A stretch of DNA of 64,000 nt from Shewanella seohaensis (GCF_025449215.1 NZ_CP104900.1:2108001-2172000), one strand, 5' to 3'. Shown: positions 38,388 to 48,444, numbered from the stretch's first letter. Notes: generated from the sequence alone by a model not told the origin. Made by a program: numbers and translations.

Positions 38388-39397
38388 TTTTAACCAATAG
38401 GTTAACAGTTAGGTCGGTTAAGGTGCGGCAACCTTCTCCCCGAGGATGGGGCAAGCTGGTGGCGAGTTTATTGGGCGCGGCGTTGTTGCTGCAATTGACG
38501 GCCTGCGGCGATGAATCGCCCCGCGTGCTGGGCACCGTCGAGCGTGACAGGTTAACCCTCACCGCGCCTGTGGGGGAGCTGATCAAGCGGATTAATGTGG
38601 TCGAAGGCCAGCAAGTGCAGGCGGGGGAAGTGTTACTCGAGCTGGATAGTACAGCCGCTCAGGCGCGCCTTGGCCAGCGTCAGGCCGAGCTTAAACAGGC
38701 GCAGGCCAAGCTAGAGGAAGCCGTGACGGGTGCTCGCTCGGAAGACATAGATAAAGCCCGCGCAGCCCTCGATGGCGCCAATGCCAGCGTGAAAGAGGCG
38801 CGGCAGAATTTTGAGCGTACGCAACAGTTATTTAAGACTAAGGTGCTCAGCCAAGCGGACTTAGATGCGGCGCGCGCGGCGCGTGATACCAGCCTTGCCA
38901 AGCAGGCCGAAGCCGAGCAGAGCCTAAGACTGCTGCAAAACGGCACCCGCAGCGAGCAACTCGAGCAAGCCAGAGCCGCAGTCGAGGCGGCGATGGCAGG
39001 CGTGGCGCAGGAGCAAAAAGCCCTCAAGGATTTAAGCCTAGTAGCGGCGAAACCCGCAGTGGTGGATACCTTGCCTTGGCGGGTGGGTGACAGGGTGGCC
39101 GCAGGTAGTCAACTCATTGGTTTATTGGCAATTGAACATCCCTATGTGCGGGTATATCTGCCAGCAACTTGGCTCGATAGGGTTAAGGCGGGGAGCCAAG
39201 TGAAGATCCTTGTCGATGGCCGCACCCAGCCTATTGCAGGCACTGTGCGTAATATTCGCAGTCAACCGGCTTACACTCCTTTTTATGCGTTAAATGAGCG
39301 TGATAGGGCACGACTGATGTATCTCACCGATATTGATATTGCGCCAGAGGGAGAGAATTTACCCACGGGGATGGCCCTTGAGGTACTGCTGCCATGA
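38384..39397 (+). CDS. HlyD-family membrane fusion lipoprotein
   Basis: A 337-residue periplasmic adaptor with an N-terminal hydrophobic segment ending in a lipobox-like LQLTAC. A biotinyl-lipoyl-like half (VEGQQVQAGEVLLELDS, residues 65-90) is followed by a long alpha-helical hairpin rich in Ala, Glu, Lys (about 90-200) and the second lipoyl half plus beta-barrel (YVRVYLPATWLDRVKAG). It overlaps both neighbours by four bases. It should link the ABC-2 transporter to an outer-membrane channel encoded elsewhere. Confidence 0.9.
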   Translation: MILTNRLTVRSVKVRQPSPRGWGKLVASLLGAALLLQLTACGDESPRVLGTVERDRLTLTAPVGELIKRINVVEGQQVQAGEVLLELDSTAAQARLGQRQAELKQAQAKLEEAVTGARSEDIDKARAALDGANASVKEARQNFERTQQLFKTKVLSQADLDAARAARDTSLAKQAEAEQSLRLLQNGTRSEQLEQARAAVEAAMAGVAQEQKALKDLSLVAAKPAVVDTLPWRVGDRVAAGSQLIGLLAIEHPYVRVYLPATWLDRVKAGSQVKILVDGRTQPIAGTVRNIRSQPAYTPFYALNERDRARLMYLTDIDIAPEGENLPTGMALEVLLP

Positions 39398-40434
39398 GTG
39401 CTCAACAGGCTTCAGCAGGGATATCAATCGCTGGGACATCTGCGGCAGAAACATCAAGCGCTGCTTCTGAGTTTGCTATCGAAACCCGCGGCATGACCCG
39501 CGCCTTTGGCGGCATCAATGCGGTCGAAGATCTCGATTTAGCTATCCCTAAGGGCACGATTTATGGATTTTTAGGCCCCAATGGTTGCGGTAAATCGACC
39601 TCCATTCGGATGTTGACTGGGCTGCTTAGCCCGACCTCGGGGGATATTCGGGTGCTGGGCGAAACCTTGCCCGGCGCCGAGGAAAAACTGCGCCGCCGCA
39701 TTGGCTATATGACGCAAAAATTTTCCCTCTACGACAATTTGTCGGTGCGGGAAAACCTCGAGTTTGTGGCACAAATTTATGGGCTGAATCGTCGCCACAC
39801 CAAGGCGCGTTTGGCCGAGTTATTAAGCCTTTACGATTTGGCGGGGCGCGAGAAGCAAATGGCGGGCTCCATGAGTGGCGGGCAAAAGCAGCGTTTAGCC
39901 TTAGCCGCCGCGACCTTACATCACCCCGAACTGTTATTTCTCGATGAGCCGACGTCGGCGGTGGACCCTGAAAATCGCCGCGAGTTTTGGGAGCGGCTGT
40001 TCGACCTCTGTGCCCAAGGCACCACGATTTTAGTCTCGACCCACTATATGGATGAGGCCGAGCGTTGCCATGGTCTCGCGATTTTAGAGCGCGGGATAAA
40101 ACGCGCCGATGGCTCACCGCAACAACTCATGGCGGCCATGGGCGCGCGGGTGATTGAAGTGTCGGGGGAGGATTTACGCAAGCTTAAACAATCGCTTATC
40201 AGCGACGCCAACGTGTTATCGGCGGCGCAGATTGGCAGTCGTTTACGGGTATTGGTACAAAGTTCGATTGCAGATCCGCTGGCTTGGTTAAGCCCAAGGG
40301 TCGCGGGGCGGGCGCTGACCGAAGTGCGCCCAAGCCTTGAGGATGTGTTTGTGACTTGCACGGGCGGACGTGCCCAGCTAACGCCGCCAAACGGCAGTCA
40401 GGCCACGACAGTGGAGGCTCAAGATGCTACGTAG
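39394..40434 (+). CDS. ABC-2 exporter ATP-binding protein
   Basis: The 346-residue ATPase has Walker A GPNGCGKST (around residue 67), signature MSGGQKQRLALA, Walker B ELLFLDEPTSAVDP and the switch His in LVSTHYMDEAERC. The C-terminal 60 residues are typical of ABC-2 (DrrA/YbhF-like) subunits. E. coli YbhF has two ATPase domains; this one has one. The gene overlaps the adaptor gene upstream and the permease gene downstream. Confidence 0.92.
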   Translation: MSAQQASAGISIAGTSAAETSSAASEFAIETRGMTRAFGGINAVEDLDLAIPKGTIYGFLGPNGCGKSTSIRMLTGLLSPTSGDIRVLGETLPGAEEKLRRRIGYMTQKFSLYDNLSVRENLEFVAQIYGLNRRHTKARLAELLSLYDLAGREKQMAGSMSGGQKQRLALAAATLHHPELLFLDEPTSAVDPENRREFWERLFDLCAQGTTILVSTHYMDEAERCHGLAILERGIKRADGSPQQLMAAMGARVIEVSGEDLRKLKQSLISDANVLSAAQIGSRLRVLVQSSIADPLAWLSPRVAGRALTEVRPSLEDVFVTCTGGRAQLTPPNGSQATTVEAQDAT

Positions 40435-41544
40435 AATTTGGGCCGTAGTGGTCAAAGAACTCAGGCAGTTATCGCGGGATCGCATGACCTTCGGCATGAT
40501 AGTGATGATCCCCTTAGTGCAGTTGATGCTGTTTGGCTATGCCATCAACACCGATGCGCGCCATTTGCCCGCAGGTTTAGTGAATTTAAGCGACTCCGCC
40601 TATAGCCGCGCCTTAGTCAAGGCGGTAGAAGCGACTCAAGTCGTTGATTTTAAACATCGGTATTTGAGCGCCGCCGAGGCGGATGCGGCCATCACTCGGG
40701 GCGAAGTGAAAGCCGTGCTGTATTTAGGCGCCGATCTCGACGAGCGTTTAGTGCGACATCCCGCCTTTGCGGGGCAGGCCTATTTTGCCGAGCCCGTGGG
40801 GCAATGGTTGGTGGATGGCTCGGATACTGTGGTCGCTTCTACCATTCGCAGTTTAAGGCAAATGCCGCTGGATGAAATTGCGGGCAGGGCGGTCAAATCG
40901 AATCCCCCAGTTTTGAGGTGGTGCAGTACTTTAACCCTGAGCAGCGTTCTGTGGTGAATATCGTCCCCGGCCTCTTGGGGGTCATTTTGACTATGACCAT
41001 GGTGATGTTTACCTCGGCCGCGATTGTGCGCGAGCGAGAGCAGGGCAATATGGAGTTTTTAATCACTACGCCGGTGAGGCCGCTGGAGCTAATGCTTGGG
41101 AAAATCACCCCTTATGTATTAGTGGGCTTTGTGCAATTGGCCATTATTCTCACCGCCGGACATTTACTGTTTGCCGTGCCGATCCGCGGCGGTTTGGATT
41201 CGATTGCGCTGGCGGCCATGTTGTTTATCTGCGCCAGTTTGACCTTAGGCCTAGTGATTTCGACCATAGCGAAAACCCAGTTACAGTCGATGCAGATGAC
41301 GGTGTTTATCCTGCTGCCGTCGATTCTGTTGTCGGGCTTTATGTTCCCCTACGAGGCCATGCCCGTGGCGGCGCAGTGGATTGCCGAGGCGTTACCCGCG
41401 ACGCACTTTATGCGCATGTCCCGCGCGATTGTGCTGAGGGATGCCGAGGTGAGTGACTTGCAATTTGATGCGCTGTGGATGATTGGCTTTACCTGCCTAG
41501 GGCTGCTGGTGGCAAGCCTGCGATTCTCTAAACGTTTGGATTAA
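40424..41544 (+). CDS. ABC-2 type permease, frameshifted
   Basis: About 373 residues when repaired. The N-terminal helix and VVKELRQLSRDRMTFGMIVMIP stretch are typical of YbhS/YbhR-like permeases, followed by a periplasmic loop (to about residue 165) and five C-terminal helices with NIVPGLLGVILTMTMVM, REREQGNMEFLITTP and the LLSGFMFPYEAMP signature. The frame breaks at the C-run 40904-40908; one more C gives SNPPSFEVVQYFNPEQRS. Only one permease gene is present, whereas ybhFSR systems have two; a homodimer or a second subunit elsewhere would be needed. Confidence 0.88.
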
Positions 41545-41782
41545 CGGCTCTCGCTTTGGGCGTGAGTTTTGACTTAACGCAAAGTATTGGTAAAGAATCG
41601 GACTAAGTCGTTGAAATGGATGTTAGTTACTTTAGAACTCGCTTACACTGCTGCTAATAAAATGTTCCTTTGCGGTATTGGCTTTGCGTAACCCTTGGGG
41701 GAGCGGAGATGCAAAGCGTGTGGCGCATCCTCGCCACACCATGCGCAAAGGGATGGGGATCAGTTTAGCGAAGGAATTCAGT

Positions 41783-43069
41783 ATGCCTGCGATTGTGTGT
41801 CAAAGTGCCCTCGAAGCGGTATCGCTTATTCAAAGTGGCGAAACCCTGTGGACCCATTCCATGGGGGCGACCCCCAGAGTCTTATTGGATGCGCTGGCAA
41901 AACATGCGCTCACCCTTGAAAATCTCACCTTATTACAGCTACATACCGAAGGCGCCGAGTCCTTAAGTCATCCCGATTTGCGTGGTCATCTGCGCCATCG
42001 TTGTTTCTTCGGTGGAGTGCCGACTCGGCCGTTATTACAAAGCGGTGACGCCGACTATGTGCCGATTTTCCTCTCGGAAGTGCCTAAACTGTTCCGCAGC
42101 GGTGAGCAAAAAATCGATACCGCGATAATCCAAGTGTCGCCGCCCGACAAACACGGCATGTGTTCCTTAGGGATTTCGGTGGAGGCCACTTTAGCCGCCT
42201 GCCAAGTGGCGGGTAAAATCATCGCCCATATCAACCCGCAAATGCCCCGCACCCACGGCGATGGCTTTATCCATATCGACCGTTTTGCTGCCGTGTATGA
42301 ACAGAGCGCCAGTTTACCCATCCATGCCTTTGCCACCGGCGATGCCGTGAGTTTGGCGATAGGTCAAAACGTGGCCGAATTAGTGCGTGATGGCGATTGT
42401 TTGCAGATGGGGATTGGCGCTATTCCCGATGCAGTGTTGTCCTGCCTGACTGAACACAAAGACTTAGGCGTGCATACCGAGCTATTTTCTGACGGGATTT
42501 TGCAACTGGTCGAAAAGGGCGTGATTAACAACAGCAAGAAACGTTTTTACCCCGGAAAACTGGTCACAGGTTTCGCCTTAGGTAGCCAGAAGTTATACGA
42601 CTATGTGGATGATAATCCTGCGGTCATTTTTATGGATATCGAGCAGGTGAATGATACTGCCATCATTCGTAAAAACCCCAATGTGATGGCGATTAACTCG
42701 GCATTGCAGGTCGATCTTTCTGGCCAAGTCTGCGCCGATTCGATAGGCACTAAGATTTATTCGGGTGTTGGCGGGCAGATGGACTTTATTCGCGGCGCAG
42801 GGCTATCTGAAGGCGGCCGTTCTGTGATTGCCTTGCCAAGTACCGCTTCGGGCGGCAAGATTTCCCGCATTGCTCCTGTGTTATCGCCAGGTGCAGGGGT
42901 TGTGACGACGCGTGCCCATGTGCATTACATAGTGACCGAGTATGGCGCGGCGAACCTGCGTGGCCGCTCCCTGCGCGAGCGGGCGCAGGCGCTGATCAAT
43001 ATCGCTCATCCGGATTTTCGTGAGCAGCTTTGCCGCGATGCCTTCGAGGTGTGGGGATTAAGTCTGTAA
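41783..43069 (+). CDS. Acetyl-CoA hydrolase/transferase family protein
   Basis: About 428 residues from ATG 41783, seven bases after AAGGA; the frame is open back to 41678. The family transfers CoA between acetyl-CoA and acids such as succinate, propionate or 4-hydroxybutyrate via a glutamyl-CoA intermediate. Visible features: QMGIGAIPDAVL, HTELFSDGILQLVEKG, IEQVNDTAIIRKNPN, SGVGGQMDFIRGA and the C-terminal VTEYGAANLRGRSLRERAQ. The catalytic Glu is expected near the HTELFSDG segment. Specific substrates cannot be told. Confidence 0.9.
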   Translation: MPAIVCQSALEAVSLIQSGETLWTHSMGATPRVLLDALAKHALTLENLTLLQLHTEGAESLSHPDLRGHLRHRCFFGGVPTRPLLQSGDADYVPIFLSEVPKLFRSGEQKIDTAIIQVSPPDKHGMCSLGISVEATLAACQVAGKIIAHINPQMPRTHGDGFIHIDRFAAVYEQSASLPIHAFATGDAVSLAIGQNVAELVRDGDCLQMGIGAIPDAVLSCLTEHKDLGVHTELFSDGILQLVEKGVINNSKKRFYPGKLVTGFALGSQKLYDYVDDNPAVIFMDIEQVNDTAIIRKNPNVMAINSALQVDLSGQVCADSIGTKIYSGVGGQMDFIRGAGLSEGGRSVIALPSTASGGKISRIAPVLSPGAGVVTTRAHVHYIVTEYGAANLRGRSLRERAQALINIAHPDFREQLCRDAFEVWGLSL

Positions 43070-43299
43070 CCCTATCAATCAGTTACTCCTGAGTGCCGAG
43101 TTTGCGACTACGCAGGCTCGGTACAGTACTAAGTGCCTGCTTTGATGCCAATTGTGGGATGTTTTGCTCGATTCGACGCCCTCAATGTTTTACCATGCCC
43201 ACGCGATTTAATCTGGTCAGTGTGAATCGAATGGCTAAAAATTATTTTTAACTCTTTGATAGTAAAGGACTGAACCGCTTAATAACAGGAAGTTTGCCA

Positions 43300-44130
43300 A
43301 TGTTGTACACCCTAGAAGCGACAACCCCACTCGAACAAATTTTTGTGAAAGCCCTCCAAGACAATCTGTATGCGGCCGAGTTTTATCAACAACTTAGCCA
43401 ATCAACCCTGTTTATCTTGAGTGAGAGTAGCACTGAGGCACCCGAGGCGGGTGAAGGTGCGATGGCTATCGGCATCACCCAGTGGTATGTCCCCCTCGAG
43501 GATGGCAGTGATCATCCTTTTACGCCGATTTTCACATCTCAAACCGCCGTCGATAAGGCCATCGAATTGATGAAGAGCGAAGGCACTGCGCACCATGGGG
43601 TGATGACGCTCGATGCCGAGACGCTGTTCCAAGTGTTGCTGCAATCGGGGAGCGATATGGCGCTGAACCCTAACAGCAATATGTCGAAATCCTTGGATGC
43701 ACATGAAGTACGCTTGATGCTGTCATCGCAGCTTGAGTTGGTGGAGCACAGGGGCGCGCTCTCGCTATTTGGCAATATCGAGCCCCATGAGTATCCGCAT
43801 TTCGCCCAGCTCAAAGCGTTACTCGCTAACTATAAAGCCGTCGAGAAGGCCTATCTGTTGGAATCGTCACGCTTGGATTTTATTCGAAGTACGTCGGACC
43901 ATGCCTTAAGCCTAGTGATCCAGCTACCCGCTGAAAATTCAGAGGATATTAATCGTATTCGTGGCGATGTGAAGTTGCTCGAGCGTCAACTTGGGCAGGA
44001 CAGCTGGCCCATTAAGGTGCATCATTTACATGGCGACAGCGTCGAGCCAATTGCGACATTTTGCCAAGCCAAGAGCGCGCCTTTTTACAGCCGTTCACTG
44101 CTGAGCAGTATCAAAGGTTGGTTTAAGTAA
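43300..44130 (+). CDS. sseB: SseB-like enhanced serine sensitivity protein
   Basis: About 276 residues from ATG 43300 (CAGGA nine bases upstream; a TTG at 43294 is also possible). The N-terminal SseB domain reads LEQIFVKALQDNLYAAEFYQ, then PVLP-like VPLEDGSDHPFTPIFTSQ and GVMTLDAETLFQVLLQSG. The C-terminal SseB_C domain spans about residues 150-265. The family affects serine tolerance in E. coli, but the mechanism is not known. Confidence 0.8.
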   Translation: MLYTLEATTPLEQIFVKALQDNLYAAEFYQQLSQSTLFILSESSTEAPEAGEGAMAIGITQWYVPLEDGSDHPFTPIFTSQTAVDKAIELMKSEGTAHHGVMTLDAETLFQVLLQSGSDMALNPNSNMSKSLDAHEVRLMLSSQLELVEHRGALSLFGNIEPHEYPHFAQLKALLANYKAVEKAYLLESSRLDFIRSTSDHALSLVIQLPAENSEDINRIRGDVKLLERQLGQDSWPIKVHHLHGDSVEPIATFCQAKSAPFYSRSLLSSIKGWFK

Positions 44131-44144
44131 CTCCAGTCGATAAT

Positions 44145-44173
44145 AAAAAACCAGCACAAGTGCTGGTTTTTTT
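44145..44173. terminator. Bidirectional terminator after sseB
   Basis: AAAAAACCAGCAC and GTGCTGGTTTTTT pair over an AA loop between two convergent genes. Confidence 0.92.
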
Positions 44174-44209
44174 ATTGGGATTACCTTGGCTGATTATCTT
44201 GGCTAAATA

Positions 44210-45775
44210 CTATTTGCCAGAGCAGCCATAGGTGGTGAGGTAAGCATCGGCCGCTTTCGCGTTGACGATACCATAACCGAAGTAGTTATCCTTACCCACA
44301 GTGCCTGCATCCATTGCCGTTGCTTTGAGTGCCTTACGGATTTGTGTACCAGTACATTGTGAATGGTTAGACCATACCAGTGCCGCCATACCCGATACTG
44401 CTGGTGTCGCCATTGAAGTACCGCTCATAAAGCCGTAGTCAACCGAATCGATTGAAACCGTTGCGTTTTGTGCAGCGATTAGGCTCGCTCTATCTTCAAA
44501 TGCAGCGCCAACTGCTGGAATGGTGGTGGCGTTGGTATCACCCAAAGTGCCGTAGAGCATGCCCGCGACGTTGTTGATAACGATTGCACCGACACCGCCT
44601 GAGTTTTCACAGTTAAGCACTTTATCGTGGAAGGAAATCACGCCGCGATCGATTACGCAAATCTTACCGTTCGCGCCAGAATCCACGGCTTGAGCTGTGC
44701 CCATAAAGTAGGTATTACCTGTGGCTGAACCTGGGTTTTCCATTGCTGACGATGCGACTGTCGCGCCATCGGCGGTTAAGGTTGAGGCCGTTGCCATGCC
44801 AGCAGGGTAGGTTGATAGGGTATCGACACCACCCGCGGTAACTTCAACACAGATGCCATCATCGTTGACGGCTTTTTTACCACGACCGCTCACGCAGCTT
44901 GGGTATTGGGAGAAGTCGGCAATCTTATTGTTGGCATCGTTAGCACCGATCATCATTACCGATGGGTAACCCGCTGGATAAGAACGAACCGAGTTACCGT
45001 CGTTACCCGCAGCCGCGACCACTAAACCACCCGCCGCAGTAAAGGCGTCGAAGGCATTCTTTTCAGTATTGTTGGCTGCGCCGCCACCTAAGCTCATGCT
45101 GATGATCTTAGCGCCAGCATTGCTACATTTGTTGGCTGCATAGGCTAAGTCAGAGGAGTAACCCCAGCCCGATGCGTTGAATACTTTTACGATGTGCATA
45201 GGTACGCCAGGCGCCATACCGACTACACCGATATTGTTGTCTTCCGCACCAATAGTACCCGCAACGTGAGTGCCGTGTGGGCCACCATTTTGGAACCAGT
45301 TACCCGTGCCTGGGTCGTTGTCGCCTGTGATGTTGTTCCAGTTAAAGTCGGGGTTTGAGCTATCTAAACCAGAGTCAATAATACACACCTTCATGCCCGC
45401 ATTTGGGTTAAAGGTCACTTCGTTGGCATGGGATTGATATACCGCATAGGGCGTGACTTGCTGGGTCATTGGATTGCCCGCATCGTCGTTATACAGCGCC
45501 ATAGGATGGCGGCGAACGTCTTCTTCAATCAGGGTGATATGTGGATTGTTTAACAGGCCTTTTACTTGGGCGAGATCTTTACCGGTAAAAGTCGCTGCAA
45601 TAAATTCATCCCCTTCGAGATTGATTTCAGCACCTAATTTTTTAGCCAGTGCCTTCACTATGCCTGCATGACCCGCTTCGACTTGGATGACATAACGATT
45701 ATCGTCGGCATGGGCTTGGGCAATAACGCCCACAGATAAGGCAATAACGGCACTCGCGATTTTGGTTAATTTCAT
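44210..45775 (-). CDS. Secreted subtilisin-like serine protease (S8) with PA domain
   Basis: A 521-residue preproenzyme starting at 45775 behind GGAG. A signal peptide (ending AQAHA) is followed by an I9-type propeptide (about 27-90, ending ITLIEEDVRRHP). The catalytic triad is Asp134 (CIIDSGLD), His167 (GPHGTHVAGTIG) and Ser454 (GTSMATPAVSG). A protease-associated domain is inserted between His and Ser (about 330-440: CVIDRGVISFHDKVLNCE, GAIVINNV). Secretion outside the cell is likely. The frame runs further upstream to 45964, but the signal peptide argues for 45775. Confidence 0.94.
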   Translation of the reverse strand: MKLTKIASAVIALSVGVIAQAHADDNRYVIQVEAGHAGIVKALAKKLGAEINLEGDEFIAATFTGKDLAQVKGLLNNPHITLIEEDVRRHPMALYNDDAGNPMTQQVTPYAVYQSHANEVTFNPNAGMKVCIIDSGLDSSNPDFNWNNITGDNDPGTGNWFQNGGPHGTHVAGTIGAEDNNIGVVGMAPGVPMHIVKVFNASGWGYSSDLAYAANKCSNAGAKIISMSLGGGAANNTEKNAFDAFTAAGGLVVAAAGNDGNSVRSYPAGYPSVMMIGANDANNKIADFSQYPSCVSGRGKKAVNDDGICVEVTAGGVDTLSTYPAGMATASTLTADGATVASSAMENPGSATGNTYFMGTAQAVDSGANGKICVIDRGVISFHDKVLNCENSGGVGAIVINNVAGMLYGTLGDTNATTIPAVGAAFEDRASLIAAQNATVSIDSVDYGFMSGTSMATPAVSGMAALVWSNHSQCTGTQIRKALKATAMDAGTVGKDNYFGYGIVNAKAADAYLTTYGCSGK

Positions 45776-46142
45776 TGTGCTTGCTCCATTTGTTATCAAG
45801 GTTGTAAGACCTAAGCGACACGGAGCATCTACTTGCGCTCCTATGGACAGACGGGCGTCTGCTGACTTAGGCGATTTCAACCTAACACAGGAATTTGTAT
45901 TTAACAAATAAATAACAAAAGTAGCAATTTGTAAACATTTTGAGCTGTAAACAAAGAATGACAATCATGGTAGCGTTAACAGCCAAGCCATGTTGGGGAG
46001 AATAGATTGGTTAATTCACTCTAAGATAATGAATTATAGCTATGTTTTTATCTATGCTGGCAGAGATCAAAACTTGTGACCGACAGGCCGTTTGGTTATA
46101 GTGTCGCCGCCTGTGACCTAAGAAGAGGACGAGATAATCGAC
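45776..46142. other. AT-rich region between divergent genes
   Basis: These 367 bases hold the promoter of the protease (minus strand) and of the next gene (plus strand). AT-rich tracts at 45890-45960 are evident, but no convincing operator, repeat or small gene was seen. Confidence 0.6.
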
Positions 46143-46615
46143 ATGGATGAGATTGAATTAAAAGCGTATTTAACACAGCATGTGTTATCTTTCTGCCAAA
46201 GCTGGAATGAGATCGAAAATAATCTCTATGCCAAACTGCAAGCAGAGGAAGAAGCTTTAAGAAAGGCCGTGCCCGAAACTGAGTTTCACTATGCGGAGCG
46301 AACCGACTGGTTTGCACTGCTCAATGAACAAATCTCCCCTTATTCGATGCGTTTTGTACTGATAAGCCCCGTGTTTACGGCGGTAAAGTTCGCAACTCCT
46401 TTGGTTTTCCTTCAAAGTTTAATGGTTGTGACTATCCCCTTGAGCTGCTCGTTAACTTAAAACATAAGAGCAGAGCCGAAATTTATATCAAAACCAACAC
46501 TCACTTCGAAGATGAGTATCTATTTATCGTCCTTAAAAAAGCCGATGAATGGCGTATCGATAGCTATAAGAATCGTCGCTATGGCAATGAGAAATGGAGC
46601 GCACAAATCCTGTAA
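46143..46615 (+). CDS. Small NTF2-fold immunity-like protein, frameshifted
   Basis: About 157 residues when repaired. The N-terminal half has a helix with WNEIENNLYAKLQAEEEAL; the C-terminal half, in another frame, reads RAEIYIKTNTHFEDEYLFIV and ends EWRIDSYKNRRYGNEKW. This strands-plus-EWRID pattern resembles NTF2-fold immunity proteins of polymorphic toxins, but I cannot assign the exact family. The frames join if the T-run at 46352-46355 gains one T, giving RFCTDKPRVYGGK. It is followed by a DUF4303 gene. Confidence 0.6.
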
Positions 46616-46734
46616 TTGGACTTCATCTTCATGCTCTAATCGTAAAATGTGGCACAAACGTCGAGCGGATAAGGCCGGCTTAAGCTGAGCGATACGACGT
46701 AACTTCAAAGGATATGTTTAGGTGAAAAATCTCT

Positions 46735-47271
46735 ATGCCATTAGATGATCAGCTTGTTACACGGATCAAAGCCGAGATAATGCGGTTTACAACAGTGGAG
46801 GTTGAGCGGTTTTTATTAAGCCATCCTGATAAAACCTTTTATGCCTTCGCCTTCGATACAAATGCAGAATACGCAGAGTTAAATCTTTGTTTTAATACTG
46901 AATTGGATTTCCAGCGTTGCTTAGCCTATTACCAGTCAGGGAAATGGGCTACGTCATACCAAAACCCTGAAGCCATCCAAGAGCTTAAGTTCAATACGGG
47001 GGACTGGGAATATCAATGTGTGAGTACGCTTTATGTGCTTTCAGAGGACGAGTTGCAGGTGATTCAACGGCGTTTACCCGAGGATGACTTTAGCGAGTGG
47101 GAAGCCATAGTGGGGCAAATACGTTCGATATTTTCCGAATGCCTACTGCAGTTTACTCAGACGGAAGTGTATCAAGCGATACCTAAGACCGATGACTTTA
47201 TCGCCTTTAGTATCGACCATGATGAAGATGTTGCCGATATCTTGGCCGATAGAGTGGAATGTGCAGAATGA
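46735..47271 (+). CDS. DUF4303-like protein
   Basis: A 178-residue soluble acidic protein. The segment FYAFAFDTNAEYAELNLCFNT is characteristic of DUF4303, a family often encoded among immunity genes of toxin systems. No toxin gene is adjacent. The gene starts with ATG 46735 behind a weak ribosome site and lies 119 bases after the NTF2-like gene. Confidence 0.7.
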   Translation: MPLDDQLVTRIKAEIMRFTTVEVERFLLSHPDKTFYAFAFDTNAEYAELNLCFNTELDFQRCLAYYQSGKWATSYQNPEAIQELKFNTGDWEYQCVSTLYVLSEDELQVIQRRLPEDDFSEWEAIVGQIRSIFSECLLQFTQTEVYQAIPKTDDFIAFSIDHDEDVADILADRVECAE

Positions 47272-47304
47272 CATTTACCCTTATTGAATCATCACCAGCC
47301 TACT

Positions 47305-47796
47305 TTAAGCGTAGGCTCTGATCTCCAATTGCTCGATGATCTGCTTCCCTTGTTCGAGGCCCACATGATGAACAATTTCCGTTTTAATTAACTCAACATA
47401 ATTTGGTTGGATATTATAGTCATCATCAAAAAGGGCATCGCCTGCGTGGGTGATGAGTGTTGCTAAGGCATTAAAGCAGATAGACATTTGGGTTAAATCG
47501 GTAAAAAGAAGGCGGGGCGCCCAACGGCCCATTCCATGGCGAGCGAAAAGAATGCTCCCATTCTTTAAATGATAAATTAAGGGATCGCCATGGGAGCTTG
47601 CCAGTACTAACCAATTATCATCCCAAGCAGGTTCCCGCGCTTGGGTGATACCGTGCCAGCGATAACCCATTTGAAAATCGATTAAGTCTTCAAATCTTGG
47701 AAATTCAAATAGGGCAAAACCGATATCCAGTTGGCATGATTCAGGAATACCAGAACCTAACCATGGCTTTAATGCTGGTGGGATGAGCAAGTCCAT
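47305..47796 (-). CDS. SUKH (SMI1/KNR4)-like protein
   Basis: A 163-residue protein converging on the DUF4303 gene. Features include a Trp-rich start of the core (YRWHG), the WDDNWLVLASSHGDPLIYHL pattern that recalls the SUKH-superfamily W...WLVIA...GDP motif, and a hydrophobic helix with ICFNALATLI. SUKH proteins commonly serve as immunity proteins against nuclease toxins. The assignment is by motif only. Confidence 0.55.
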   Translation of the reverse strand: MDLLIPPALKPWLGSGIPESCQLDIGFALFEFPRFEDLIDFQMGYRWHGITQAREPAWDDNWLVLASSHGDPLIYHLKNGSILFARHGMGRWAPRLLFTDLTQMSICFNALATLITHAGDALFDDDYNIQPNYVELIKTEIVHHVGLEQGKQIIEQLEIRAYA

Positions 47797-47868
47797 CGTG
47801 ATTACATTCCTTTGTTGTAAGCAATGAGCAGATTCCGATGCGGCGCATGTACTTTCGCCGCGATGAGA

Positions 47869-48417
47869 CTATTTCCCCATGCACTCTGCGAGTAATTTAA
47901 TAAAAAATTCGCTGCCTTTACGCTCACAAAATTGAATATTGCGCTCGGGAATCGATTCTGGGTCGTTGTAGTTAGCAAGGGCTAACTCCATACTGGCCTC
48001 GCGAATAATATGCAGGGTTGGGTAGGGCGCGCGGTTGGTAAAATTGGCCGCAGAATCCTGTGGTTCATCCTCGAAGCAATAGTCGGGATGAAAATGCGCG
48101 AGCTGATACACGCCTTCATAGTCGTTGTCGAACACGGCGTCGTTCGCCATATCGACGAGATCGAGGTAAGTATAAAAGCCCTCAAAACCCCGCGGCAGAA
48201 TAAACAGTGTGGTTTCGGCTTCGGGATGCGCATCTAGATATTGGCATTCTTCAATCAAGGCCTTAAGCACTAGCTTGACTTTGGTTTGTTCAACAACGAG
48301 ATAGCGAATACTGCCGCGCTCGACCTCACGTCTGGCGAAGGGGCAAATATTGTATTTCATGATCACTTTTTTCACCCAGTTATCGGTTTGTTCAATGATC
48401 AGATCGATCTCATTCAT
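47869..48417 (-). CDS. DUF1415 family protein
   Basis: A 182-residue cytoplasmic protein with the DUF1415 pattern: KYNICPFARREVERGSIRY, ETTLFILPRGFEGFYTYLDL, YQLAHFHPDYCFEDEPQDSA and TNRAPYPTLHIIRE. Conserved Cys, His and Asp suggest a metal- or cofactor-dependent enzyme, but its function is not established. It overlaps nothing and is separated from lysE-type gene by 27 bases, so may be co-transcribed. Confidence 0.85.
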   Translation of the reverse strand: MNEIDLIIEQTDNWVKKVIMKYNICPFARREVERGSIRYLVVEQTKVKLVLKALIEECQYLDAHPEAETTLFILPRGFEGFYTYLDLVDMANDAVFDNDYEGVYQLAHFHPDYCFEDEPQDSAANFTNRAPYPTLHIIREASMELALANYNDPESIPERNIQFCERKGSEFFIKLLAECMGK

Positions 48418-48444
48418 GCTAGTGCTTAACTCTTACGGCCAAAA

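Noticed and set aside
39626..40117. 163-codon minus-strand frame opposite the ABC ATPase gene
   Set aside because: The ATPase frame has all conserved motifs; the minus frame is an arginine- and proline-rich artefact.
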